A DNA stretch of 32,641 nt. It comes from Bacteroidota bacterium. GTDB lineage: Bacteria; Chloroflexota; Anaerolineae; Aggregatilineales; Phototrophicaceae. Positions 15,698 through 24,004 of this stretch are shown piece after piece. Each line of letters begins with the position of its first letter. The first letter of the stretch is position 1. The stretch lies in the NCBI GenBank assembly GCA_027492915.1, contig JAPUDW010000443.1, positions 1 through 32,641 on the forward strand, read 5' to 3'. Below the pieces are notes generated by a model. It did no database searches, was not told the DNA's origin, and saw nothing but the letters and a program-made list of their open reading frames with translations. Position numbers and translations under genes: made by a program.

Positions 15698-16576
15698 ATG
15701 GAAGTCGGGTTTATTGGTTTGGGTGCGATGGGCATATTGATGGCGCGTAACCTGTGTACCGCGGGGCACAGCGTTACCATTTACAACCGGACACGCAGCA
15801 AAGCAGAAACGCTGGTGGAACACGGGGCGAAGGTGGCAGATACCCCAGCCGATGCTTGCAAGGGTGAGGTGGTGATTACCCTGCTTTCGGACGATGCAGC
15901 GATAGAGGATATGGTGTTTGGCAGCGGCGGAGTGTTGAACGCGCTGCAACCGAACACCGTGCATGTCTGCATGAGCACGATCAGCGCGGCGCTGGGCGAA
16001 CGGCTGGCGGCAGCACACGCGGCGGCAGGGCGCGGTTATGTTTCCGCACCGGTATTCGGGCGACCAGATGCAGCGGCGGCGGCGAAGCTGACCATCGTGG
16101 CGGCGGGAAAGGCAGCCGCGATTGCCCAATGCCAACCCGTATTCGACGCGCTGGGACAAAAGACATTTGTGCTCGGCGAAGAACCGGTCAAGGCAAATAT
16201 CACCAAGATCGGCGGTAACTTCCTGATTGCCTCGGTGATCGAAAGCCTGAGCGAAGTTTTCGCACTGGTGCGCAAGTATGACATCGAGCCGCAAACCTAT
16301 TTAGACCTGCTGACCAGTACCTTATTTTCCGCGCCGGTCTACAAGAATTACGGCAGCATCATCGTTGAAGAACGGTTTGAGCCAGCGGGGTTTAAGCTGC
16401 CATTGGGGTTGAAAGATGTGCGGTTGGCGCTGGCGGCGGGGGACGCGACCAATACGCCGCTGCCGATTGCCAGCCTCGTGCGCGATCATCTGGTGTCGGC
16501 GATGGCGCAGGGTTATGAAGACCTTGATTGGTCGGTGGTTTCGCGGATTGTGGCACAGAACGCGGGGTTGGAATAG
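15698..16576 (+). CDS. NAD(P)-dependent beta-hydroxyacid dehydrogenase (3-HIBADH / GLYR-like)
   Basis: A 292-residue oxidoreductase of the 6-phosphogluconate / 3-hydroxyisobutyrate dehydrogenase superfamily. The Rossmann motif is at the N-terminus (VGFIGLGAMG, residues 3-12), followed by YNRTRSKAE, whose Arg suggests NADP preference. The substrate loop keeps the family pattern with a variant centre (CMSTISAALGERLAAA) and a V-x-A-P-V-x-G segment. The catalytic Lys170 sits in ITKIGGNF, with the usual asparagine two residues before the aromatic. The ATG at 15698 puts the glycine motif at the expected distance; an ATG at 15665 would add eleven residues and cannot be excluded. The substrate is unknown, and neighbours give no pathway. 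Confidence 0.88.
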   Translation: MEVGFIGLGAMGILMARNLCTAGHSVTIYNRTRSKAETLVEHGAKVADTPADACKGEVVITLLSDDAAIEDMVFGSGGVLNALQPNTVHVCMSTISAALGERLAAAHAAAGRGYVSAPVFGRPDAAAAAKLTIVAAGKAAAIAQCQPVFDALGQKTFVLGEEPVKANITKIGGNFLIASVIESLSEVFALVRKYDIEPQTYLDLLTSTLFSAPVYKNYGSIIVEERFEPAGFKLPLGLKDVRLALAAGDATNTPLPIASLVRDHLVSAMAQGYEDLDWSVVSRIVAQNAGLE

Positions 16577-16592
16577 CCCACCCCATCCCCAC

Positions 16593-16618
16593 CCCTTCCC
16601 CGTAGTAACAGGGAAGGG
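16593..16618. repeat. Hairpin repeat, CCCTTCCCC type, copy 2
   Basis: CCCTTCCC (16593-16600) pairs with GGGAAGGG (16611-16618) around CGTAGTAACA, starting 17 nt after a + strand stop codon. The loop and the preceding CATCCCC motif match the copy at 12767-12798. Confidence 0.7.
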
Positions 16619-16696
16619 AGTCAAATTTGTGGATCTCAAACACCCAGCTTCGCTAATACAGGCATTGAAGAAACGCCGCGTGGTTTCCAATAAAAA

Positions 16697-16721
16697 GGGT
16701 ATGCCGGCGGCAAACCCCTAC
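16697..16721. repeat. Palindromic repeat, GTAGGGRTTTG type, copy 2
   Basis: On the minus strand it reads GTAGGGGTTTGCCGCCGGCA and continues TACCC. It matches the consensus of the element at 11412-11440 with partly decayed arms. It lies just beyond the 3' end of the AIM24 gene. Confidence 0.6.
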
Positions 16722-16733
16722 AAAAATAATCCA

Positions 16734-17402
16734 CTAGCTGCTCTTGGGCAGCATGGGGGTGAGCCAGCCAACGAAGGCGCTGATGGAGCGCGACTGCATC
16801 AACACGCGACCGGGGCCGGTGAGGTGACAGACCAAGCCTTCGCCACCAAGGATAGTGGATTTCCAACTACCGGACTTTTGCACCGTGAACTTGAGGCTGG
16901 TATCCATGCCGACAATATGGGCGGTATCGACGATGTAACTTTCGCCAGCGGTAAGGGTTTTGTCGAAGATCGCACCATAAGACGAGGCCAACAGCTTACC
17001 CTCACCGCTGACCTTGAGCAAGATCAAACCGCCGCCGCCGAAGAAGCCGCGTGCGCCGCCCCAACTGGCATCCACCTTGAGACTCATTTCACTGGCGACA
17101 TACGCACCGCTGGCGAGTAGAAATTCGCCACTGACGGGCAGCACGAACATATCACCGGCAACGGCTGGCGCGAGGGTGATTTCGCCACCCTGTGCGGGAG
17201 CCTTCCATGTGTTCTGAAAGAAACTTTCACCGGCTGCCATGCGCTTGAGGCCGCCGAAGATGCCACCTTCAGCTTTCGTACTCATGACCAAGCCGTCAGT
17301 GTGGCTGACCATAGCACCCGGTTCGACACGGATTTCTTCATTGGGGCCGACTTTGACATAGGCCAGCGCAAAAGCAGGTTGAAATTTAAGTGTTACATCC
17401 AT
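16734..17402 (-). CDS. AIM24 family protein (TIGR00266)
   Basis: A 222-residue soluble protein of the AIM24/TIGR00266 family, widespread in bacteria and related to mitochondrial AIM24; its bacterial role is unknown. Family features are readable: an early VEPGAMVSHTDGL segment, glycine-rich KAEGGIFGGLKRMAAGESFFQN, a central beta-helix-like region with GGARGFFGGGGLILLKVSGEG, and a C-terminal GGEGLVCHLTGPGRVLMQSRS. Length is normal for the family. The start at 17402 has AGGAGG (17412-17417 on the other strand) with a 9-nt spacer. No operon partners are adjacent. Confidence 0.92.
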   Translation of the reverse strand: MDVTLKFQPAFALAYVKVGPNEEIRVEPGAMVSHTDGLVMSTKAEGGIFGGLKRMAAGESFFQNTWKAPAQGGEITLAPAVAGDMFVLPVSGEFLLASGAYVASEMSLKVDASWGGARGFFGGGGLILLKVSGEGKLLASSYGAIFDKTLTAGESYIVDTAHIVGMDTSLKFTVQKSGSWKSTILGGEGLVCHLTGPGRVLMQSRSISAFVGWLTPMLPKSS

Positions 17403-17635
17403 CTACAGCATCCTCCTAATGACAACTATTCAATTCTAATACGCTACATGATCGCAATTGGTTCCATAATTCACGCTTATTGTACGGCGAGAAGATGAGC
17501 GAAGGCCGTTAAGATTTACGGGAAGCGGCGCGATATGCCCCCACTGCATAGGGGATTAGCGGAACTCATTTACCAGTAAAATCGTCTAGTAACTATGCTT
17601 CACTCTTACCGTTGGGAACATCCTTAGGAGGAATC

Positions 17636-19033
17636 ATGCGGCGCTGGTTATGGTTAGTTTCGATAACATTACTATTGGGAACCACACAGGTTTTGGCGCA
17701 GGAACCGAGTGGGGCGACGTTCTACGGGCTAAAGGCAGACAATACGCTCGTTAGTTACACGCTGGATGGCAGCGAAACCGAACTGCTGGACGGCGTGAGC
17801 TTTGAACATATACGGCTGATTAAAACCGACTTGCCAGAAAACCCGCTGTTGGTGGCGAAGGTCGACGGCACACTTGGCCTTTATTTGGTCGGGCCGGTTC
17901 AAGCACCACAGCCGATTAAACTCCCTGAAGGTTTTGACCTTGAGAGTCATTACTGGTTCAGCATCAGCAACCATCATCCCTACTACGTCCTGCAACTATC
18001 CGGCGGTATACCGGAAACAACCGCGTTACTGGTGAATGTGGACACACTCGAAGCGCAGCTTTTAACGGGCAGAGTCTTTTTTAGCAGCAGTCAAAGCATC
18101 TTCTTTTCGGACGATGGCAGCAAACTGCGCTACACCAGCCGTACAGACGCAAACAGCAACACATGGAACTTGATCGAGCGTGATGTTGCCAGCGGCGCGG
18201 AGCGAATATTCTACTCATTCAACGAGAACTTCCCGATCGTGAGTGTCAGTTCGGATGGTGAGGCATGGCTGTTCCGTGTGTATGACCGCAACACGCAAAC
18301 TAACAATATAACCCTCGTGAAGCCGAATGGCAGAATCACCAACATCGCGCAAGAACCGAGAAGGCTCACATTCTTCCGAGGGATATTTAACGACATGCTG
18401 TACGCGGCACAAGCTGATTGTAAAACGGGCTGCGAGGTTAAAATTACACCATTGGGTGATGTCAATAATGACAACTCGACGGTTTTCACCGCACCCGCGC
18501 TTGAAACGTTCCCCGTGCCGGTGTCGATGCCAGATGCTGACCACCTGCTCATTATGGATGAGGATACTTATTGGATGCTCGGCACCGATGGCAGTGCGCA
18601 AAATCTGGGGCTGCGCGATCCGGTAAATATCTACACGCCACTTGCCCTTTCCAGTGACAACCGCTGGTTGATGACCGTGACAGCCGATGAGGATGGCGAA
18701 CGCACCGGTTATAAGGTGTGGGATTTGCAGACTCGAACCACCGTCCTTGAAAATTCGCTGCCGAGGGGCTTGAACGTGTACTATGGCGATGAAGGGCTGA
18801 TCGTGTGGGAATATCCTGATCGGCAGCGGGTTTACCGTTACAGCGATGGCAAGGTGTTTGACCTCGATATGGGTGCTACAGAAACGCTGTATATGCTCGC
18901 TACACCGGATATTGGAATTGTGGCGACAGGGCGCGAAAGCGAAATCGGTGGACGCGGAATTTATGCGCTCGACCTTGATACGGGAACGTACACGCTGCTA
19001 GCAGATGACACGCGCGCGTTGTTCGCGGGATAG
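17636..19033 (+). CDS. Secreted beta-propeller-like protein
   Basis: A 465-residue exported protein. ATG 17636 directly follows AGGAGG with a 5-nt spacer and opens a clean signal peptide (MRRWLWLVSITLLLGTTQVLA, then QEPSG). Upstream in-frame codons to 17612 include the ribosome-binding site and are discarded. The mature part shows blade-like repeats (FFSDDGSKLRYTSR, VSVSSDGEAWLFRVYD, LALSSDNRWLMTVT) with a YKVWDLQTRTT WD-like end, so a seven- or eight-blade propeller is likely. One cysteine pair occurs in ADCKTGCEV. No catalytic motif is visible. It is followed by a bidirectional terminator. Confidence 0.83.
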   Translation: MRRWLWLVSITLLLGTTQVLAQEPSGATFYGLKADNTLVSYTLDGSETELLDGVSFEHIRLIKTDLPENPLLVAKVDGTLGLYLVGPVQAPQPIKLPEGFDLESHYWFSISNHHPYYVLQLSGGIPETTALLVNVDTLEAQLLTGRVFFSSSQSIFFSDDGSKLRYTSRTDANSNTWNLIERDVASGAERIFYSFNENFPIVSVSSDGEAWLFRVYDRNTQTNNITLVKPNGRITNIAQEPRRLTFFRGIFNDMLYAAQADCKTGCEVKITPLGDVNNDNSTVFTAPALETFPVPVSMPDADHLLIMDEDTYWMLGTDGSAQNLGLRDPVNIYTPLALSSDNRWLMTVTADEDGERTGYKVWDLQTRTTVLENSLPRGLNVYYGDEGLIVWEYPDRQRVYRYSDGKVFDLDMGATETLYMLATPDIGIVATGRESEIGGRGIYALDLDTGTYTLLADDTRALFAG

Positions 19034-19072
19034 GTGGTGGGTGTGAATTTGGGACACGGACGTATCAGGCAA

Positions 19073-19095
19073 CATCACTTACAAAATGACCACTA
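19073..19095 (-). repeat. Fragment of the 64-nt dispersed module, copy C
   Basis: CATCACTTACAAAATGACCA and three more bases match the corresponding end of the reverse complement of 30496-30559 at 21 of 23 positions. The remaining 41 nt of the module are not recognisable here. Confidence 0.55.
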
Positions 19096-19142
19096 CTGCG
19101 TGGTAAACCCACATCCGTTAATGGCATTTTAGGCGGGGAATA

Positions 19143-19178
19143 AAAAGTGGACGAGAAGTAAGTTTCTCGTCCACTTTT
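19143..19178. terminator. Bidirectional intrinsic terminator
   Basis: A perfect 15-bp stem (19143-19157 with 19164-19178) and a 6-nt loop GTAAGT lie between two convergent genes, with T-runs on both strands. Confidence 0.9.
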
Positions 19179-19193
19179 CTGAAGTCAATGTAA

Positions 19194-20117
19194 TTAACGC
19201 CGCTTCTTCTTTTTCTGCTGGGGCGGTGACTTGAAGGGTTTGGTTTGCTCTTTAATTTTCGACAAACGCTCGTAGTAGCCGCTGATGAAATCGCCACGGT
19301 CGGTCGCAACCAAGAGGCCGGACAGGGTGTTCACGGTGAGTTCACCAAAGTGGTCGATCAAACGCCCGATTTGTTCGCGGACGATCATCATCATTTCGTC
19401 CCAACCAACCCCCTGCGGCAGTTCGGCCTCGCGCACGCTGCGGGTGCTGTCGAGGTAAGCCATCGCCGGTTCAGCCGTCGGGAACACCAGCGAGCGCGGC
19501 AGATCGTAGCGAACAACCGCCTCGAAATGACGGGCAAACAGGCGTGTTCCACTTTCGAGCGTGAAGGGGTCGGTATGCTGCCCCGGTACGCGAACGTTGG
19601 CGGTACCGGGGGGCGAGAGCAAGGTGATGGCGCGGCGCATCAACGCCTGAAATTCGGGCATGGTGTGAATGCTGTTGGTGGTTGCCATCACAAAGCCGGT
19701 GGGCTTGACCACACGCCGCAGTTCACGCAGCGCACGTATGACATCCGGCACATGGAACAGCATATGGTTCGCCATTACCACGTCAAAACTGGCATCAGCA
19801 TAGGGGAGGCGCTGCGCATCGGCCAGCACCAGTGTTTTCTTGTACGGGTGTGCTTTAACCATGCTCATGTGCAAATCACAGGCATGATAGTCGATATTCG
19901 GGAAGCGATCTTGCAAGACGGTGTAGTAACGCCCCGGCCCACTGCCGATGTCGAGTACCTTTTCATCACCCTGCCATTTGACTGCATCCACCGCCCAAGC
20001 AGTAAAATCGAGTTGGGGCTGGCTGTAAAGCTCGTGCGTTTCCTGCCGAATGCGAAGTGACTCATCGGTTTCGTACATGCGACCGACGGCCTGCGGATCG
20101 TTGGCGAAGTTGAACAT
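19194..20117 (-). CDS. Class I SAM-dependent methyltransferase
   Basis: A 307-residue methyltransferase of the type 11 / UbiE-like group. Motif I is VLDIGSGPG (residues 54-62). The acidic ribose-binding residue is in YHACDLH, motif II is LVLADAQRLPYADASFDVVMANHML, and motif III is LRRVVKPTGFVMATT. The C-terminus ends in a strongly basic tail (PPQQKKKKRR), which may contact nucleic acid or ribosome but is not diagnostic. The acceptor is unknown. ATG 20117 is preferred because GGAAG precedes it by about 5 nt; an ATG at 20147 would add ten residues without a visible ribosome-binding site. It is the last gene of the leftward block and ends at the shared terminator. Confidence 0.87.
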   Translation of the reverse strand: MFNFANDPQAVGRMYETDESLRIRQETHELYSQPQLDFTAWAVDAVKWQGDEKVLDIGSGPGRYYTVLQDRFPNIDYHACDLHMSMVKAHPYKKTLVLADAQRLPYADASFDVVMANHMLFHVPDVIRALRELRRVVKPTGFVMATTNSIHTMPEFQALMRRAITLLSPPGTANVRVPGQHTDPFTLESGTRLFARHFEAVVRYDLPRSLVFPTAEPAMAYLDSTRSVREAELPQGVGWDEMMMIVREQIGRLIDHFGELTVNTLSGLLVATDRGDFISGYYERLSKIKEQTKPFKSPPQQKKKKRR

Positions 20118-20259
20118 CAAATCTTCCGTTCTAAGCAAGTCAAACATAAGGCAACAGTTACAACTCTATCCAGAATATTATCATCGAAAAGCAATTTAGG
20201 GCTATCCTCTCCCCATAGGATAACACACGCCTAAATTTACGCATATTCACTTTTTAGGG

Positions 20260-21078
20260 TTAGATACCACCTTCGTCCATAAAACGCTTGCCGATACGTT
20301 CCAACCAGCGGGGTGCAAGCAGTTTTAGCCACGGGAACAACCAGCCGGGTAAACCGCTGACAGGGGTGTACACGGTGCGGCGGCGTGCAAGGGTGGCGGT
20401 TGCGATCAAGCGCGCAGAGTCGGCGGGCGACATTTGCTTGGTGCCGGCAAGCTGCTGGCTGATGCCACCTGACGCTTTGCCTTCGGCGTCTAACATACGT
20501 CCGGCGAAACCGGTATCAATAAACCCAAGGTAGAACATGGTGATGGTTACACCGTCATCGGCAATTTCGGCGCGGAGGGATTCGTAGAAGGATTCCATCG
20601 CGTGTTTGCTGGCGACATAGCCGGTGCTGCCGGGGGTAATAATTTTATCCGCCATGCTGGAAATATTGGCGATATGACCGCGCGACTGCTTGAGGTGCGG
20701 CAGCGCATAGTAAGTGCAGTAGACCGCGCCGAGGAAGTTGACCTGCATGATCTGGTCGATGAGGGCGGGGTCTTTGAGGCTGGCAAAGCGCGACCACATG
20801 GTAATACCGGCGTTGTTGACGAGCGTATCGACACGCCCATATTCAGCAACTGTTTGCCCTACCAGACGTTCGCAGTCGGCCTGCTGGCTGACATCACATG
20901 CGACGGCGATGGCTTTGCCACCCAACGTGCGACATTTAGCGGCGACGGTTTCAAGTTGGTCGATACGCCGAGCGCCAAGTGCCAGATAAGCACCCTGCCC
21001 CGCGAGTTCATAGGCCAATGCTTCGCCGATACCGCTGCTCGCGCCGGTGATGATACTGACATGCCGGTGGTAGGACAT
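20260..21078 (-). CDS. Short-chain dehydrogenase/reductase (SDR)
   Basis: A 272-residue classical SDR. The cofactor motif TGASSGIG is at residues 11-18, and CDV (61-63) and NNAG (88-91) follow. The catalytic residues are Asn114, Ser141, Tyr154 and Lys158 (YVASK). An Arg pair after strand 2 (GARRIDQLE) favours NADP(H). The C-terminal stretch (LPGWLFPWLKLLAPRWLERI) is amphipathic or hydrophobic and suggests membrane association, as in lipid-acting SDRs. The start ATG lies 2 nt after the permease stop codon with GGAG 9 nt upstream; a GTG two codons earlier would overlap that stop by 4 nt. Either way it is coupled to the upstream permease gene. Confidence 0.9.
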   Translation of the reverse strand: MSYHRHVSIITGASSGIGEALAYELAGQGAYLALGARRIDQLETVAAKCRTLGGKAIAVACDVSQQADCERLVGQTVAEYGRVDTLVNNAGITMWSRFASLKDPALIDQIMQVNFLGAVYCTYYALPHLKQSRGHIANISSMADKIITPGSTGYVASKHAMESFYESLRAEIADDGVTITMFYLGFIDTGFAGRMLDAEGKASGGISQQLAGTKQMSPADSARLIATATLARRRTVYTPVSGLPGWLFPWLKLLAPRWLERIGKRFMDEGGI

Positions 21079-21080
21079 CT

Positions 21081-23684
21081 TCACTCACTCCGCAGGGCGC
21101 GGCTGGTGACGAGCTTACCGAGTTTATAGGCGGGGTAAATACCTGCTGCCAGCGAAGCAATGACCGCAACCGCGAAGGCTTGAGCAAACTCTTGTGGCGG
21201 CAGGTGAAGCTGCATCGTCCAGCCGAAGGAGCGCACGTTAATGACGTAGATGAGCACCAGCGCCAAGGCGAGGCCGATAGGCAGTGCTAAGGCTCCGGCG
21301 GTGAAGCCCATCAAGCCGGTTTGGATGAGGGTATAACGCCAGAGTTGGGCAGGGGTCATGCCCGTGGCACGCATCACCCCGTACTGGCGCGTCTGTTCCA
21401 ACTGCAAAGACATGAGCGCACTGAGTACGCCGATGAAGGCCACAACCGTTGCCAGCAGTTGTAGGGCGATAGTGATGGAGAAAGCTTGCTCGAAGATGGC
21501 AAACACGCCGGAGCGCAAATCGGTATAGCTTTGGACGCGCAGGTCATAGCCGCCGAGTGCCTCGGTTTGCAGCGTGTCAATCACCTGCTGGCGGTTCGCA
21601 CCCTCGTCGATGAACACGGCGACATTGGTGATGTAAGGGTCATCGTAGAATGAGCGGTAGACTGCATCCGACATCGTTACCACGCCTTGATCGGTCGAAT
21701 AGTCGTAGTACACACCAACAATGGTAAAGGTCTGCTCGCCTTTGTCAGTCAGCAGTTTGAGCGTGTTATTTTCGGGCGTGATGCCCCGGTGGAAGGCAAA
21801 CGGTTCGCTAACGACAATATAACCCTCCTCCAACGCTTGCTCATAATCGCCGTTGGGCGCGGTGTTCCAGACAAAGGCGCGGCCATTTTCAGCAGTTTCT
21901 TCGCTGATCGCCAGCAAATTCGCCGGTGGCAAATCGGGGTAATCGGGCGCGATGGCGGTTACTTCGCGGACGGTAGCGGCACGGGCAACCCCTTCAACAC
22001 CTGTAATCAGAGGCACAACGGCGGGGTCGGTATTGGGGGTGGCGCTGATAACCGTCAGCAGCGGCGGTGAGATGAATATATCCGCGCCGAGTGTGGCATC
22101 CAACCAATCGGAAACGGTGGTGCGGAAGCTGCCGATCATCACGCTGACACCCACAATTACACTCACGGCGATGGTCAAGGCCGCAACCGCAATCGACGTG
22201 CGGCTGAGCGAACGGGTCACGGCGCGGGGTGCCATACGCCCAAGTACGCCAAAAATGCGGCTCGTCAATGGCGTGGCGAGGCGCATCATCCCAATTAACA
22301 CAATCGGCGTAAATAAGGCGCTGCCGATCACGATACAAAACAACGCCCCGAAGCTCACATAGAGGTTGGTCGTCGGCAGTTGCAGGAGCAGCAACCCGAC
22401 GAGATTGGCGACCACTGCGCCAACAGTCGCCAGCGGCACCAATCGTAAGGCACGCTGCTCGACATCTGAACGGCGCAGGGTTCCGGCGGGCGGTGTGCGG
22501 GTGGCTTCGTAGGAAGGGACAAGCGCGGCAATCATACTGGCAAACACACCAATCGCCGCCCCTTTAATGAGCGTAAACGGGGTCACGGTGATCGCCTGTA
22601 CACTGACCGTAAAGTACAAGTCGCTAATGGTACGGGCGACGAGGCCAACCGACGCACGCCCCATAATGATGCCGAGCGCCAAGCCGATAACCGTCCCGAC
22701 AATGCCGAGCAGCAGCGCCTCGCCCAGAATGAGCATGAAGATTTGCCCACGAGTCGCTCCCAACGACCGCAGCACACCAATAATCGGGCGGCGTTGGATG
22801 ACGCTAAACGTCACGGTGTTGTAGATCAAAAATACGCCAACAACCAACGCCAACAAACTCAGTGCTTGGAGGTTGAGGTTAAACGCCTCGGTCATCTGGT
22901 TGATAGCGCTGTTTTCCGCATTCGGTGTGGTGAGCGCTGCACCCGCTGGCAAAATCGCTTGAATGCGCTGAACATCATATCCGGCGGGTAAGATCAGGTC
23001 AATCCGGCTGATTCGCCCGGTCATGCCGGTTAGTTCCTGTGCAGTCGCAATATCGGTCAACAGCAGGTTATTGATGGCCTGAGCGCTGGCCTGATCGGGC
23101 GTTTGCAGCAAGCCAACAATCCGCACATCCACCTGCTGATCGTTGGTGCGCAAATTGAGCATGTCGCCAATTTTTAGACCGAAACGATCAGCGAGAACTG
23201 AACTCATCAGGGCCGTGCGAGGCTCGGCGATGAAGGCGTTAATGGCCTCGGTAGTCGTTCCGTTCGCACCGCCACCGGCTGCGGTTTCACCCGCGCTTTG
23301 CGACGAAGCGGCTGATAGATAATCGCGGAACGGCGGTTCGGCAAACGGGTCAACACCCAACAAACGCAGCGGTTGGTCGCCCACGTTGATGCCGCGCACA
23401 TATTGCTCGATAATCGGGGCAGCGGCTTGCAAGTCGAGGTCGAGGCGCAGTTGGCGGTAAAGTTCAGTCGGCAGGCCGTTCACACCACCGAGTATTTGAT
23501 GGGTGGCTTTGCCGGAAATACTCTGGGCGCTGAGGTCGAAAGCGCGGCTGGAAGAGGTGTTCGCAATATCAATGGCAATCACCATTGCCACGCCCAGCGC
23601 GACACCCAGCACGAACAGCACACTTTGCAGCAGGCGGCGGCTGATATAGCGCTGCCCTAAACGAAATATAGCAGATGACATCAT
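21081..23684 (-). CDS. FtsX/MacB-type ABC transporter permease, two-domain
   Basis: An 867-residue permease with the 4+4 helix arrangement of long FtsX-family proteins (LolC/MacB relatives). TM1 is near the N-terminus (LLQSVLFVLGVALGVAMVIA). A large extracytoplasmic domain follows, then FtsX core 1 (LLALVVGVFLIYNTVTFSVI, with QRRPIIGVLRSLGATRGQI). A central pair of helices and a second large loop precede FtsX core 2 (ATVVAFIGVLSALMSLQLEQ, with TRQYGVMRATGMTPAQLW). Such permeases move lipids, lipoproteins or peptides with a MacB/LolD-type ATPase, but no ATPase gene is in the window. ATG 23684 is chosen; the frame reaches a TTG at 23720 with no ribosome-binding site. It is coupled to the SDR gene. 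Confidence 0.88.
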   Translation of the reverse strand: MMSSAIFRLGQRYISRRLLQSVLFVLGVALGVAMVIAIDIANTSSSRAFDLSAQSISGKATHQILGGVNGLPTELYRQLRLDLDLQAAAPIIEQYVRGINVGDQPLRLLGVDPFAEPPFRDYLSAASSQSAGETAAGGGANGTTTEAINAFIAEPRTALMSSVLADRFGLKIGDMLNLRTNDQQVDVRIVGLLQTPDQASAQAINNLLLTDIATAQELTGMTGRISRIDLILPAGYDVQRIQAILPAGAALTTPNAENSAINQMTEAFNLNLQALSLLALVVGVFLIYNTVTFSVIQRRPIIGVLRSLGATRGQIFMLILGEALLLGIVGTVIGLALGIIMGRASVGLVARTISDLYFTVSVQAITVTPFTLIKGAAIGVFASMIAALVPSYEATRTPPAGTLRRSDVEQRALRLVPLATVGAVVANLVGLLLLQLPTTNLYVSFGALFCIVIGSALFTPIVLIGMMRLATPLTSRIFGVLGRMAPRAVTRSLSRTSIAVAALTIAVSVIVGVSVMIGSFRTTVSDWLDATLGADIFISPPLLTVISATPNTDPAVVPLITGVEGVARAATVREVTAIAPDYPDLPPANLLAISEETAENGRAFVWNTAPNGDYEQALEEGYIVVSEPFAFHRGITPENNTLKLLTDKGEQTFTIVGVYYDYSTDQGVVTMSDAVYRSFYDDPYITNVAVFIDEGANRQQVIDTLQTEALGGYDLRVQSYTDLRSGVFAIFEQAFSITIALQLLATVVAFIGVLSALMSLQLEQTRQYGVMRATGMTPAQLWRYTLIQTGLMGFTAGALALPIGLALALVLIYVINVRSFGWTMQLHLPPQEFAQAFAVAVIASLAAGIYPAYKLGKLVTSRALRSE

Positions 23685-23945
23685 AGGCTTGGCTTTAAAT
23701 GAATAGCGGTTCGCCCTCAAAACGGGCAGCCCACACGGATAGCAGATGAGTGATGTTACAAACCCATTAGATGATTATAACCATATTTAAGCAGCGGTTC
23801 GGGTAATATTCAGGGAACACTTATACGTTCCGAGTAGGCAAGGTTTACCTGAGCGACGATACTCGCCCGTTTCAAGTAAGGCCGTGTGTCACTGGCGCGT
23901 AAACCCCACTTTAGAGTAAGTTTGTACCAGTCCTTTCGTCCTGTG

Positions 23946-23974
23946 TTCCCACAGAATCAGAATTGCACTATAAT
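23946..23974 (+). promoter_or_regulatory. Promoter of the PP2C phosphatase gene
   Basis: TTCCCA (23946-23951, 4 of 6) and a perfect TATAAT (23969-23974) are 17 nt apart, about 30 nt upstream of the start codon. Confidence 0.55.
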
Positions 23975-24004
23975 AGGTCAAAATCACCCTCAAGGAGTCC
24001 GGGT

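Noticed and set aside
19245..20060. 271-residue + strand ORF opposite the methyltransferase
   Set aside because: It is exactly antisense to a gene with clear SAM motifs, and has no start signal.
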